Position numbers and translations under genes: made by a program
NCBI RefSeq assembly: GCF_030445035.2
Contig: NC_080685.1
Coordinates: 111,216,432-111,280,431 of the forward strand
DNA: 64,000 bases
Direction of reading: 5' to 3'
Source of the DNA: Dasypus novemcinctus
Taxonomy: Eukaryota > Chordata > Mammalia > Cingulata > Dasypodidae
Shown here: positions 18,876 to 31,089 of the stretch, piece after piece
How positions within the stretch are numbered: position 1 is the stretch's first letter
Layout of the letters: every line of letters begins with the position of its first letter
Notes under the pieces: model-generated
The model's input: only the letters and a program-made list of their open reading frames with translations
The model's database searches: none
What the model was told of the DNA's origin: nothing

Positions 18876-19340
18876 AGTCTTTGATCTAACAACTCTTAGG
18901 CGACCCCAGGCGACATAATCAGCAAAATTCAGACTATGAGATTCTATTGGTCAAACGGCCCAATGTCTTTTAAAAAACTGCAAAGAAAAGAGAAAGAACC
19001 TATAGATTAGAAGAGACTTAGACATGCCAACCAATTGCAATGGTCTATATTTGAATCCTGATTTGAACATCAAACTGTAAAAAGAGAGAAAGAGAATTGG
19101 GAAATGTAACACTAACTGGATATTTGGTGATACTAAAGAATTTTTGTTTGTCTTCATTGCAATAGTATGTATAATTTGCTTCAAAATGATCAGTGAACCA
19201 AAGTAATGAGTAAAAGTGGGTGAGAGTGTAGATGAAATATGTTGACCTTGGACTGATAGTTAATAAAGCTGTGATGAATCATGAAAGTCATTGCAAATGG
19301 GAATCTCTCTACTTTTGTATGATAAAAAGACTTTTTAAAG
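18876..19340 (+). repeat. Unassigned sequence, then ancient repeat copy
   Basis: From about 19,100 the sequence resembles the repeat at 9440-9745 (same 'ggatatttggtgatac...gggaatctctctacttttgtatga' ending). 18,876-19,100 holds nothing recognised. Confidence 0.4.
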
Positions 19341-20238
19341 TAAGTTATTTCAAATATATAATGACTTAGAAATTTTACTGCCCAAACACTCTCATTAAAA
19401 ATTTAACAAATTATGTACTTTGGGGAAAAAAATAAAGGAAGATGTAGAATATGAAAATTAAGAATAAAGAGATAAATTAGTAATATATGGTACTATATCT
19501 AAATCTAAAGATATTTTGACCAGTAAGATTAATAGTAATATAATATTTTTGCATGTTTGAAAAGCAAACAAAGCAAGGCCTTGAGTCCCAGTCAAGATGG
19601 CAGAGTGAGATACTTCAGGGCTCCATCCTCTCCCAGAAACTTTGAACAGCCAGCAAGAACGGGCAGGAACATCTTTCTTAAAGTTCCAGAAAATAGGTAA
19701 AGAACTGCAGTAACAAGGCAAGTGCCCAATCAAGAAAAAGGCTATTTAAAAGCAGTAGGAGCTTGTAGCTCCCTGGCAGACCGCCTGCCACCCCTTACTG
19801 ACTCAGTGCAGAGCCAGCCCAGGCGTCCAGTGCAGATCCTGGTCCTGGTCCCCTACGAGCCGTCCTCTAGGCTCATCGTGTGGATAAGCCCTGCAGGAGG
19901 ACACTTGCCCAGGTTGATCTGTAAAGACTGTGGAAAGGTGTTTTCTCTTTTTCCTTCTTTTTTTTATTTTTGCTTAGCTGTTGGCAATCAAGAAAAGTTC
20001 TGTCCTAACCTAGCTGGAAAAAAATTTAAGAAATAGAGCCTCAGAGTCTAAAGCACAGTGACAGCACATCGTTAAAATATTAAAATGTCAAAGTTTCAAC
20101 AAAAAATTGCAAAGCATACAAAAAACAGGAAGTGATGGCCTAAGCAAAGAAGAAAATGAAAGCATTAAAACCACAAAAGAGGAAGACCAGATGCAGGACA
20201 TACAAAGATTTATTAAAAATGGTCCTAAGAATTCTCAG

Positions 20239-20323
20239 GGAGTGGGTGTAGCTCAGTGGTTGAGCGCCTGTTTCCCATGTTCGAGGTCCTGGGTTCAATC
20301 CCTGGTACCTCCTTTAAAAAAAG
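20239..20323 (+). repeat. Monomeric DAS-type SINE
   Basis: 'gggtgtagctcagtggttgagcgc' and the B box 'gggttcaatccc' are followed by a short A-run. It is inserted in the HAL1-like element; the flanks carry 'aagaattctca' on both sides (20,227 and about 20,320), a likely 11-bp target duplication. Confidence 0.85.
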
Positions 20324-21450
20324 AATTCTCAAAGAGCTGAAGGAAAACAGGGACAAATAACTGAAGGAAATCAAGAAAACAATAGATGAACACAAAAAGA
20401 ATATCAATAGAGTGGTGGAAATCATGAAAAGGAACCAAACGAGCTGAGGACCACACTAACAGAAATTAAAATTCACTAGAGGGGTTCAACAGCAGATTGG
20501 AACAGGCAGAAAAAAGAATCAATGAACTTGAAAATAAGAGAATTTAAATCATCTAGTGTGAGGGGCAGAAAGAAGAAAGAAAATTGATCAGAGCTTGAGG
20601 AGCCTGTGGATCATCATCAAGTATACCAATATACATATTATTGGAGTCCCAGAAGAAGAAAGTGAGAAAGGGACAGAGAGAATATTCAAAGAAATAATGG
20701 CTGAAAATGTTCCAAATTTAACGAAAGTCTTGAATATACATACTCAAGATGCTCAATGAACTCCAAACAGGATAAAGCAACTAGATCCATTCCTTGGCAT
20801 CTTTTAATCAAACTTTCAAATGCTGATGATAAAGAAAGAAGTCTGAAAGCTGCAGGAGGGAAGCAACATGTCACATAAAAGGGAGCCGCAGTAAGATTAA
20901 ATATTGATTTCTTGTTGGAAACCATGGAAGCAAGAAGGCAGTGGAGGACATATTAAAAGTGCTAAGAGAAAAAAACTGCCAATCAAGAATTCTATATTTA
21001 GCAAAACCATTTCAAAAAGGAGGGAGAGGTTAAGACATTCCCAGATAAACAAAAGCTAAAGGAGTTCGCACCACTAAACTGGCCCTACAAGAGCTATTAA
21101 ACAGAATTCCTCAGGTTGAACGAAAAGGACAATAGACAACAGATAAAAGCTGCATTAAGAAATAAAGAGCTTTGGTAAAGGCAATGACATGGGTAAATAT
21201 AAATGCCAGTATATATATTTTCATATGTAAATTCACTTTTTACTTTCTATAGGATCTAAAAGGCAAATGCATAAAACATAATGACATGTCGGTGGTTTGG
21301 GACTCATAATATAAAAACATGTAATTTGTGACAAGAACTACATAAAGCTGGGGACTCATGGGTATAGGGAACATAATTTGTGCATACTATTGATGTTAAG
21401 TTGGTTTCAAAGCAAAGGAGATTGTTATAGATTTAGGATGTTAAATTTTT

Positions 21451-21829
21451 AAAAAAGATTTATTTTATTTAATATTTATTTATTTCTCCCCGTCCCTCAT
21501 TGTTTGTGCTCACTGTCTGTTCTCTGTGCCCATTTGTTGTGTGCTTGTCTTCCTTTCAGGAGGTACCGGGAACCGAATCCAGGACCTTCCATGTGGGAGG
21601 GAGGTGCCCAATGGCTTGAGTCACCTCTATTCCCTGCTTGTTGTGTCTCTCATTGTGTTTCCTTGTTGTGTCTCTTGGTTGCATCATCTTGTTGTGTCAG
21701 CTCACCGCACCAGCCCATCAAGTCAGCTCACTGTCTTGTTCGTCTTCATTAGGAACCACTGGGAATCGAACCTGGGACCTCCTTTGTGGTTGGCAGGGGT
21801 CCAACTGTTTGAGCCACATCCGCTTCCAG
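21451..21829 (-). repeat. Dimeric DAS-type SINE, antisense
   Basis: Reading the minus strand there are two tRNA-like heads (near 21,829-21,750 and 21,625-21,550) and an AT-rich tail at the left. It is inserted in the HAL1-like element, with 'aggatgttaaattt' seen on both sides (21,436 and 21,827). Confidence 0.8.
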
Positions 21830-22139
21830 GATGTTAAATTTAAGCCTCATGGTAACTACAAAGAAAATATCAGAATATTTAAGCTCAGAGAAAAAGACAT
21901 TAGAGTACAGTTTTCCAGTAGCAGGGGTCAGGGAAAGGCAGGGGTCAGGGAAAGGTATAGGGTTTCTGTTTGGGGAAATGGGAAGGTTTTACTAATGGAA
22001 GGTCATGAGGGTACCAAAACATGGTGAATGTGATTAATCCTACTGAATGGATACTTGGGAGGTTGAGATGGGAAAGTTTATGTTGTATTAATATATATGG
22101 TCCTGCAATAAAATAAAATAAGAGAAGAGTAATTTAAGA

Positions 22140-22800
22140 GGCAATGACTCCAGGGGATCTGAATCTCTGAACTGACCATGTGATAGCCAGGCCCTGAGCC
22201 TCCACAGACTTGCAATACCTACACTGTGGTTTATTGGAGTGCCTACAACTGAAAGCAGGAGAATTACATCCAGCATCCATGTGGAATCTAAGCCCCCTCT
22301 TGATATAGATGTGGAGTGGACACAACCATTCTAAGATCCACAGGATGGAGGAATAGAGTATGGATTAGAGTGGATTTAGTAATATTCTATTCATGAACTA
22401 TTGTGATTAGTAATCGAAGAAAATGTGGCATTGGTGTGGAGAAAGTGGCTATGGTTGCTGCTGGGAGTAGGGAGTGGGAGGAAGAGATGTGATGTGGGGG
22501 CGTTTTCGGGGGCTGGAGTTGTCCTGGGTGGTGCTGCAGGAACAGGTAATGGACATTATATGTCCTCCCATGGCCCACTGGGTGGACTGTGGGAGAGTGT
22601 GGGCTATGGTGTGGACCATTGACCATGAGATGCAGCAGTGCTCAGAGATGTATTCACCAAGTGCAATGAATGTCTCATGATGATGGAGGAGTTTGTTGTT
22701 ATGGGGGGAGGAATGGGGGGAGGGGGGGTGGGGGGCATATGGGGACCTCATATTTCTTGAATGTAACATTAAAAAAATAAATAAAGACAAAAAAAAAAAA
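22140..22800 (+). mobile_element. 5'-truncated L1 3' end
   Basis: It opens with 'aggggatctgaatctctgaactg', has a G-rich tract at 22,700-22,735, then 'ggggacctcatatttcttgaatg' and an A-tail. It is the best preserved copy of the subfamily also seen at 2960. Confidence 0.8.
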
Positions 22801-22919
22801 GAGGCGATGACAATTAAAGGCAATGCATTATCCTGGATGGGATCTAACAGGGGAGGAGAAAAGACTCAGAAGGATGTTAATGGGACATATTAAAAAATGA
22901 AATATAGACTGTAAGCTTT

Positions 22920-23870
22920 ATATCACTGTTAAATTTCTTTAACTTGTTAACTGTACTGAAGGATACATAAGTGAACATCCTTGTTCATATATGGCAGAAA
23001 TGTACGTGGCAGTATTGTGTTCAAGAAGTGTGATGTATATAGTTTACTCTGAAGTGTTTATTAAATGGTTTGAGAGATGGATAGATATAGAGAATGACAC
23101 AGGAAATGCAGCAAAATGTTAAGATTAGTGGATTTGGGTATCTGAGGGAATAGAGGTATTTTGGGGTTCTGTATATGTTACTGGATTTCGTTTAGGTTCT
23201 TGACTTACGCTGGAGAAATGAATTTCAAGAGCACATAGGTGAATTAGGCCAGTAATTTATTTAGGTAGGGAAGGAAGAGAAATGGGAGAAAATAACAGAT
23301 CAGGGGTCCCAGGTAGAGAGGAAGGGGTTGAAAAGTCATAAAGAGGACTGATGTACAGGCTACAATTTCCCATTATAGGTATAAATGCCCAGGTTTTACT
23401 TGCGTGGTGATTCAAGCGAGGGAGAAGGCAGCTGGAGTTGGGGGTCCGGAGGCAAGAGAGCACAGGAGAGCAAGAGAGCTCGTTCAGGCCTTGCCCCTGG
23501 CTTTTCGAACTATTTAATTTTCCCACCCCTTTGCTAATGGCAGGGGAGGAGTTCCAGCTGTTTACTGTTTTGATTGCTTATTTCTCCCATCAATCTCCCA
23601 GGAGGACCCAATGATCAAGTCCTTGGGGCATATCCAGGGCTTCTCCTGGCTTCTGCAGGAAGTCTTCTCCTGAGTGGCAGAATCTTGGGGAGGGTCCTCC
23701 AGCAGCCATCTTGGGAGTTATTGATGTCCACGTGGACTCTCTGCCAGGTTCCAGATCTGTCTGTTGATTCCCTGTCTTACTAGCCTGCTTCATATAGGGT
23801 TTGTAATATTTTTGCAACTGTCCTACAAGTTTAAAGTATTTCAAAATAAAAAGTTTAGATTAAAAAAACC
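22920..23870 (+). repeat. Ancient repeat copy, split by a solo LTR
   Basis: The left part (22,920-23,175) has 'tttatatcactgttaaatttctt' and 'tagatatagagaatgacac'. The right part (23,793-23,870) has 'gtttgtaatatttttgcaactgtc'. The two join smoothly if the LTR is taken out. Confidence 0.5.
23176..23792 (-). mobile_element. Solo LTR, class I-like, antisense (617 bp, TSD TATA)
   Basis: On the plus strand it runs from TGTTACTGG to GCCTGCTTCA. On the minus strand it therefore starts TGAAGCAGGC and ends CCAGTAACA, the TG...CA ends of an LTR. TATA occurs at 23,172-23,175 and 23,793-23,796, and the host repeat is continuous across. A minus-strand AATAAA is at 23,256-23,261. A 4-bp duplication suggests a gammaretrovirus-like integrase. 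No internal retroviral sequence is present. Confidence 0.7.
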
Positions 23871-23879
23871 CACCAAAAT

Positions 23880-24515
23880 AAAGATTAATGAGACTAGCTA
23901 TGGGAATGGAATTCATAAGGAAGCTGAAGAACTAAATTATTGCCTCATTTAGAAGAGGTTATAAGTACTGATCAAATTCTGTTAGAAAAATATTAGGCTT
24001 GCATGTTAAAATTAAGGTAACCATCAAAATACTACATTCAGCATTGTAAGAAGAAGAAGAAAGAAAAAGTTATCAATTATAGAAGGCAGGAAAGAAGAAA
24101 AAAGTAAAGTAAAAGCATGAAAAAAGAAAACACAAAATTAAATAGTAGCAAAAAGTGTAAACATTTGTAATCATGATTAAAATAAATGATAAAACACACC
24201 AATTAAAAGATAAACTCTTAGACTGGATTTTAAAATTCCAACTAAATGCTCTCCAGGCATATACTTTATCACCTAATAAAAAGAAAATTGATACCACAAT
24301 TAACACTAGAGAGAATTTAAGGATATAGCAATAAAAGGAACAAAGAGGAATATTTCATACCTAACTCACCAAAAAGACAGAAGAAAAATGTCATGAAGAG
24401 CACTTGTAAAAATTATATTCAAGAACGTTCTTTTCTATAGAGATTCATTTATTTCATTGCTCTGAATATTTAACATTTTTAGAGTTTGTCCTTTATGTGT
24501 CTTTTTGACACAAAA
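23880..24515 (+). mobile_element. Decayed L1/HAL1-type sequence
   Basis: The phrase 'aataaatgataaaacacaccaattaaaagataaactcttagactgg' (24,180-24,225) fits the start of ORF2 in an old L1. The rest is A-rich and worn. Confidence 0.45.
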
Positions 24516-24523
24516 GTAATAAA

Positions 24524-24611
24524 GGGGTGTGGGTGTAGCTCAATATTTGAGCACTTGATTCCACATGTACAAGGGCCTGGGTTCAATCCCCAATACCACC
24601 TAAAAAAAAAG
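24524..24611 (+). repeat. Monomeric DAS-type SINE
   Basis: 'gtgggtgtagctcaatatttgagcac' and the B box 'gggttcaatcccc' are followed by a run of nine A. Confidence 0.8.
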
Positions 24612-24825
24612 GTAATTCAGGGACTTTGAGGAGCCAGTACTAAGAAAGAAAAATGGAAAGCAAGCAGGCCAATGTCTGCTAATTCTCTACGGGAAAGAAG
24701 ACTAGAGCACAGTAACTCCAGCACACACACAATGAGATCATGGTAGTAAAGTGCTATGGGGCTCAGAGGAAGGACGGAATTCTCATTAAGAGAGATCACG
24801 AGAAGCTTTCTGGAAAAGGTAGCAA

Positions 24826-25440
24826 GGTAGGCAAAATTCTAAGAATGACTCCCAATGACTGACCTGACTCTTTTGGAACTTCCTCTCCTCGGAGTGTGGG
24901 TGGAACTTGTGATTATGATAAGATATCTCTCTCCCAAATACCCTACAGGGCAAGAGGGAGATTATACAGGTAGCTCCATTCTAATCACACGAGCCTTTTA
25001 AAGCTGAGAGTTTTCCCTAACTGGCGGTAGAAGAGGTCAAGGAGATTTAAAAGGTGAGGGGCTTTGGCTGGGGGGGGGGTTCTCTGTTACTGAATTGGAG
25101 GGGCATGTGGAAGCACTTCACAGTGGCGTCTGGAAGCTGAGAGCAGCCCCCATTCAACAGCCAGCAAGAAAACAAGAACGCATTCCTACAAGGCAGGGAA
25201 CTGAGCTTGGCCAACAGTAAGAACGAGCTTGGAGGCAATTCTTGCCTACAGCCACCAGACAACGAACAGCCCAGCCCAGCTGTCGTCTTGCTCTCTGCTT
25301 TATAAGACCCTGACCAGAGAACTCAGTCAAGCTGAGTTCTTGACTTCTGACCTACAGCCGTGTGAGGTAATAAATGGCTGTTGTTTAAGCCGCCGAGGCT
25401 GTGGCAATTTGTTATACAGCAAAAGAAAACTAATAGAGCT
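24826..25440 (+). repeat. MLT1-like LTR
   Basis: The 3' part, 'gtgaggtaataaatggctgttgtttaagccgccgaggctgtgg...aaaactaatagag', is the standard end of MLT1/MaLR LTRs. AATAAA is at 25,369-25,374. A G-run of about 10 interrupts it near 25,070. It is an old non-autonomous class III element. Confidence 0.8.
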
Positions 25441-25479
25441 GACAGTTGAACGATCTTTGTTAAAAATTCCTTAAAAATT

Positions 25480-28400
25480 TTTTTTTAAATTTTTTTTCTT
25501 TTTTTTAAATATTTATTTATTATTATTATTTTAAATTACATTAAAAAAATATATGAGGTCCCATTCAACCCCACCGCCCCCGCCCCCCACTCCCCCCACA
25601 GCAACACTCTCTCCCATCATCGTGATACATCCATTGCACCTGGTAAGTTCATCTCTGAGCATCACTGCACCCCATAGTCAATGGTCCACATCATAGCCCA
25701 GACTCTCTCACGTTCCATCCAGTGGGCCCTGGGGGGATCTACAGTGTCCCGTAATTGTCCGTGAAGCACTATCCAGGACAACTCCACGTCCCGAAAACGC
25801 CTCCACATCTCATCTCTTCCTCCCGTTCCCCGCACCCAGCAGCCCCCATGGCTACCGTTCCCACACCCATTCCACATTTTCTCTGTGGACATTGGATTGG
25901 TTGTGTCCATTGCACACCTATGTCAAGTGAGGGCTTAGATTGCACATGGGTACTGGATGCACTCTTCCCGCTTCTAGTTGTAGACACTCTAGGCTCCATG
26001 TTGTGGTGGTTGACCTTCTTCAACTCCATGTTAGCTGAGTGGAGTAAGTCCAATAAGTCAAAGTGTAGGAGCTGAAGTCTGTTGAGGCTCTGGGCCTGGG
26101 TGTCATATTATCAGTCCAGAGATTCAAATCCCCTACATATATCTTAAACCCAGCACCAACTACAATTCCAATAAAGTAGCATGCAAGTCTTGTGAAAAGA
26201 GATCCCCTCTGAGTCCATTTCCATCACGCAGAAACACCAGCTCCAAAGAAGGGCCATCTGTCATGGCAGTGAACCCCTTCTGCCATGACCATAGAACCCG
26301 TGGGTCTCTTTATCCCTCAAAAGAACCAATACCTGGGGTTGTATCTACCTTATCTGTCTCTTAGACTCTGTTCAGTTGTACATAGGGCTATTCCTTCTGA
26401 CAACCTCCAGACTCTTTTTTAGAGACTCACAGCCTTATAATCTCATTTCTCCTTTCCATTTCCCCCTTACATTAGGTCAAACCGCTTCCCGAAGTCATGT
26501 TATTATATGTAGACAGGTATATTCTGCTGTTCCGCATTGAATCTTTAATTCAAGGTCATTTTCTAGTTGCTTCTTCAGCTGGTATGTGGTAGTGATCCCT
26601 CGGTGCCAGGGAGGCTCATCCCCAGGTGTCGTGTCCCACGCTGGGGGGAATGCATCACATCTACACGCTGAGTTTGGCTGTGAGAGTGGCCACATTTGAG
26701 TAACATGAAGGCTGTCAGGAGGAAACCCCCAGGCACAATGCTACTCTAGGCCTTGTTCTTATTGCAGGTGCATAGGCTCAAAAGTGTAGCCATTAGTATC
26801 AAGAGCCCACTGTTGGGCCCTCCTTCCTTCCTGGTTCTTGCCGTTGCAACTGGAGGATTGCCGCTGCTCTCCCAGGGCCCACAACAGTGACCCCCCGGCC
26901 AGGAGCCCAGTACCCCCCCAGCTGTTGTTTTTAATTGTTTCCACTATGAGTATATATAGACATTACCATATACCCTGGGCATATGCCCTGTATAACTCCC
27001 TGTCAACCATATATATCCTGTCAATAACATCCCATATCAGTATTCCTCCGCTGCCATTGTTGAACCACTCTGTGATCCAAAACTTCCCGTAAAGTGAATC
27101 CCAACATAATGTCAGCTTCAGAAGAGTCTTAGATCACCAAAATTCATATATACAATATACAGTATTTCCCCAGATCCACCATAAAACCTTTTCCCTTCCA
27201 CAGCAATAATCTTTTAACTTATTCATATCCTATTTCCTGAAACTGATGTACAGATTCCGAAACTATAGTTTTCAAACAAGGTAACATTTGTGCTTACTAT
27301 GTGGTCCATACTTTAGGTTGTACAGTTTTCTAAATTTTTTAGTTATCCTATGTTTTGTCTTATGGTTTTCATTATTAGTCTGTCGTCCTCTATATGTTTT
27401 TGGTGTAATATTAGCTGTTTTATATTCATCCTCGTGTACTCTCACATAACTCCTCTTTTGCCCCCTTATTTACCTTTGTTCCATCCATTGCACGTCCATT
27501 TTCCCCTCCCCTTAGGGCCCACAACGCCTGCCAATCTAATGCCCTGGGAGCCGTCCTTTCTCACGAGAGATACAGTTCTCTCTATTCGACGGCATTAGTC
27601 TTCCCCAGGATATGGGTCCACCCCACCCAATGGTAGAACCCACCTTGGCAAAATGAGCCTTCAGCTATTCCCTCCGGAGTCCGTCCCGCATCAGACCATA
27701 CCCCCTGAGCGTCCTAACCAGGTAACCTTCCTACTTATACTTTGATACGTTTTACTCAACATTTAGTTCTCAATGAACTTCTGGCACTCTCCCATGTTTG
27801 TATGTTGCCCCTCCCTCCCACCTATTTCTTGGACCATATTACCCCTCTTCCCATCCCCAGCCCCCCTCAAACCCAGAAAACCCCACCCGAAGGTAACCCC
27901 TTGCCCCCATTTTGTCCCTTCTTTGTGCTCATACTTACCCCCAGCTCATCACAGATTCCACCCCTACAGACATTAACTCACATCCTTCCTCCACCCCCCG
28001 ATTTCCAGTAAGCCACTTTTCCAGACTCTAGCTCTCTGAGGCAGTTAACTTATTTCATATCATTGAGGTCATATAGTATTTGTCCTTCAATGCCTGGGTT
28101 GTTTCACTCAACATAAGATTCTCAAGGTTCATCCATGTTATCACGTGCGATTGTAGTGTATTGGTTCTTACAGCTGAGTAGTATTCCATTGTGTGTATAT
28201 ACCACATTTTATTGATCCACTCATCTGTTGATGGACTTTTGGATTGATTCCAACTTTTGGCGATGGTGAACAATGCTGCTATGAACATTGGTGTACATAT
28301 ATCGGTTTGTGTCCTTGTTTTCAGATCTGATGGGTATATACCCAGCAGTGGTATTGCTGGGTCATATGGCAAATCTATGGATAATTTTTTGAGAAACTGC

Positions 28401-28815
28401 CAAACTGTCCTCCAGAATGGTTGGATCCTTCTGCATTCCCACCAGCAATGGATGAGTGTTCCCCTTTCTTCACATCCTCTCCAACATTTGTATTCTACTG
28501 TTTTTTTCATGGCTGCCAATCTTATGGGAGTAAGATGGTATCTCATTGTAGTTTTGATTTGCATTTCCCTGATAGCTAGGGATTTGGAGCATTTTTTCAT
28601 GTGCTTTTTAGCCATTTGTATTTCTTCTTTGGAGAAGTGTCTGTTTAAATCTTTTTCCCATTTTTTAAATGGGTTGTTTATCTTTTTGTTTTCGAGATCT
28701 ATGAGTTCTTTATATATGCAAGTTATAAGTCTCTTATCAGATATATGGTTGCCAAATATTTTCTCCCATTGTGTGGGTTCCCTTTTTACTTTCTTGACAA
28801 ACTCCTTTGAGGTGC
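25480..28815 (-). mobile_element. 3' half of a minus-strand L1 with a long 3' UTR
   Basis: Reading the minus strand, the ORF2 C-terminus runs open from about 28,615 to 28,055 (186 aa, with the Cys/Trp/His-rich segment [18 protein letters not shown] and the motif [13 protein letters not shown] usual for L1). About 2.5 kb of 3' UTR follows, down to a T-rich stretch at 25,480-25,545 that marks the tail. The end of this UTR (25,545-26,220) matches the plus-strand copies at 3393, 47,012 and 57,450. The element is 5'-truncated near 28,815. The minus-strand open frame is long for a fossil, so it is fairly young. Confidence 0.85.
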
Positions 28816-28864
28816 ATTTAAAATTTTTAAAGAAGGTTTAGATTGCATAAATGTTAAATCAAAA

Positions 28865-28905
28865 ATTTGGGGTGGGGGGAGTGGATGAGGCTCAAGTGGT
28901 TTCCC
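28865..28905 (+). repeat. SINE head fragment
   Basis: 'gagtggatgaggctcaagtggtt' looks like the first 30 bases of a DAS-type SINE. Confidence 0.35.
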
Positions 28906-28939
28906 TATGCATGACTCTTCTGTCCTTCTATTTGAACCT

Positions 28940-29660
28940 ATAATTAGTACTAGAGTTGGTAGGTGTTCATCCAAGAGACTTAAATCTGGGCTGTCCATGT
29001 GCCAGCTGAGCCCTGAATCTCAGTGTAGTTGCAACACCTACTCTCTAGTTCAATGAACTCACCCAGGAAAACTAACCGAGAGGAGATGATGGACAAACAA
29101 CATACCAAGGAACCAAGAGTACCTACAACTGCAAGCAGGAGAGTCCCATCCCTCGGATGTATGGGATCGAATCCCCCTTCAGTTAACGGTGGAGGGGGCA
29201 TCCCCATCCCAGAGTCCTCAGGATTGAGAAACAAAACTGAAATAAACCTACTAGTGTTCTAGTATAGACTTACGGGATTCTAGCAATGTAAGAAATGCCA
29301 TTGCTGTGGAGGCAGTGACCCATGGATGTTCTGGGATAGGGAGAGGGGAAAAGCAAGTGTAATAGGGGGAATTTTCAGGACTTGGGCATCATCCGAATGA
29401 CATTACAACAACAGATACAGGCCATTATATATCCGGCCATAATCTACAGAGTCGAACGGGCGAGAGCGTAAACTACAATGTAAACTATAATCCATGCTTA
29501 GTGGCAATGCTCCAAAATGAGTTTATCAATTGCAAGGAATGTACCACACTGATGAAAGAAGTTGCTAATGTGGGAAAATGTGGGAGGTGTGGGGAGTGGG
29601 GCATATGGGAATCCCCTATATATTCTCTGTAACACCTATGTAATCAAAGTATCTTTTAAA
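28940..29660 (+). mobile_element. L1 3' end, oldest local subfamily
   Basis: It opens with 'ttaaatctgggctgtccatgtgccagctgagccc' and has the phrase 'acaacaacagatacaggccattatatat' and the ending 'gggcatatgggaatcccctatatatt'. The same order is at 53,800-54,600. A short G-rich tract precedes the tail. Confidence 0.7.
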
Positions 29661-29669
29661 AAACAATGT

Positions 29670-29940
29670 ATTAATACATATCATTCATACATAATCATAC
29701 ATAAACAATAAGGGTATATTAATAGTTGTGTACTTACAAAACAAACGTACATAACATCATACAAGTCTCTCATAACTTACCCCACCACCAATACCTTGAT
29801 TGTTGTGCAACATTTTAACTAATGATGAATGAACATCCTCAAAATATTACTACTAACCAAAGTATCTCACATTTGGTGTATCTTTCTCCCAACCCAACCT
29901 ATTATCATTATTTTTATGTCATTTATATATGCAAAGCTTT
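29670..29940 (-). repeat. L1 3' UTR fragment, antisense
   Basis: It is the reverse-complement relative of the tandem units at 1-475 ('tacataacatcatacaagtctctcataacttaccccaccaccaataccttg'). Confidence 0.6.
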
Positions 29941-31085
29941 TAAAAATTAAAAAATGAAAAAAAAAAAAAGCATTAAATACCTGAATTAAGAACATGAAAA
30001 AATAAAAAGCCCTACATGGATCTTATCAAGTAATCTAATCAAAGAACCCTCAACTGAATTGAATACAATCAAAGGGTATCACACCCTCAGGAATAAACTA
30101 GTTCAAAAACATAATCTTTCTCTCTTCAGGATTCATAAAATAATTTCAAACTGGCACACTCCCTATTACTGGGGCTTTTTTACACTTAAAAAAAAAAAAG
30201 GGTCAGGGGGAGTTGGAAGCCAGAAGTCAATAGAACCCAGACAAGAAAGTCAAGGACGTGGGCAGGAGAGCCAAGGAACCCCAGGACTGCCGGCTGGCCA
30301 GAATGCTACTGACCCAGGAGGAAGAAGCCTTCCAGCCTCTGAAATGCCTCTCCATTCCTGTTGGCGAAGCCAGCCCGTGTGGGCTATTTGCCGCAGCAGG
30401 CAGGCAATAAGACGAGTGGTCTTTCAGCCGACTGCCCCTTCTCTAATTCTGTGAGAGCCTGTGGACCCAGGGCAAGTACAGCTCATAAGTTCAGGGTTGC
30501 CCTCAGTAATCACCGATAGAGTGTGAAACAAATGTTTCTGTCTTCTGCTCTCCAGTTAAACAATTCTGGGAGGCGTTCTCTACCCTTCTTAAAAGCTCCC
30601 GGTGGTATCACGCCTCCATTGCCCAAACGACCGCCTCATAATGCATCCGGCCTTGGCTTTTCCTCCTTTCCTGTGTCACTCTCTCTACTCGTCTCTTCCA
30701 CACCTGACCGGGGTCCTTGTCTCAGGCTCTGCTTTGGGGAAAATCCACACCAATCCACAGAGGCGAGAGGACGCCACTCAGGCTGGCAGCGAGAGACGGG
30801 AAACGGTGGAAACCCTGCCGGGGGAGATTAGACAATGGATGGCATCTTTCGACTGTGAAAGGAACAAAGAGGGAAGAGCACAAGAGAAAAGCAAGGTTTC
30901 AAAGAGTCCTTAGCAGAAACAGGGAAAAGTAGAGGTAAATATGTAATTTGTTTAATCCTTGGACCGGTATTTACATGAACATCAACACTATTTATGTATA
31001 CGAATCACAGAATCATATACTGTAATCATTAATTTCATATTCTATGTCCTACATCCCATTGCCTTTTGTCATAAAACATTAAGTT
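29941..31085. other. Unassigned sequence
   Basis: An A-run lies near 30,190. The ORFs at 30,059-30,454 and 30,523-30,932 carry no recognised motif. Part of this may be an old LTR, but no paired boundaries were found. Confidence 0.25.
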
Positions 31086-31089
31086 ATAT

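Larger units (their letters stand above)
19590..22130 (+). mobile_element. HAL1-like element (L1 relative with ORF1 only), near full length
   Basis: It opens with an L1-type 5' UTR ('gtcaagatggcagagtgagata'), followed by a decayed ORF1 with L1 words near 20,100-20,930 ('attggagtcccagaagaagaaagtg', 'aagaaataatggctgaaaatgttcc'). The segment near 21,010-21,130 ('cattcccagataaacaaaagctaaaggagttc') is then followed by a short 3' region with an A/T tail at about 22,105-22,135. No ORF2 sequence is seen between ORF1 and the tail. Two SINEs interrupt it (20,239 and 21,451). Confidence 0.65.

Noticed and set aside
28257..28841. 194-aa plus-strand ORF
   Set aside because: Antisense shadow of the well-preserved L1 ORF2 C-terminus read on the minus strand.
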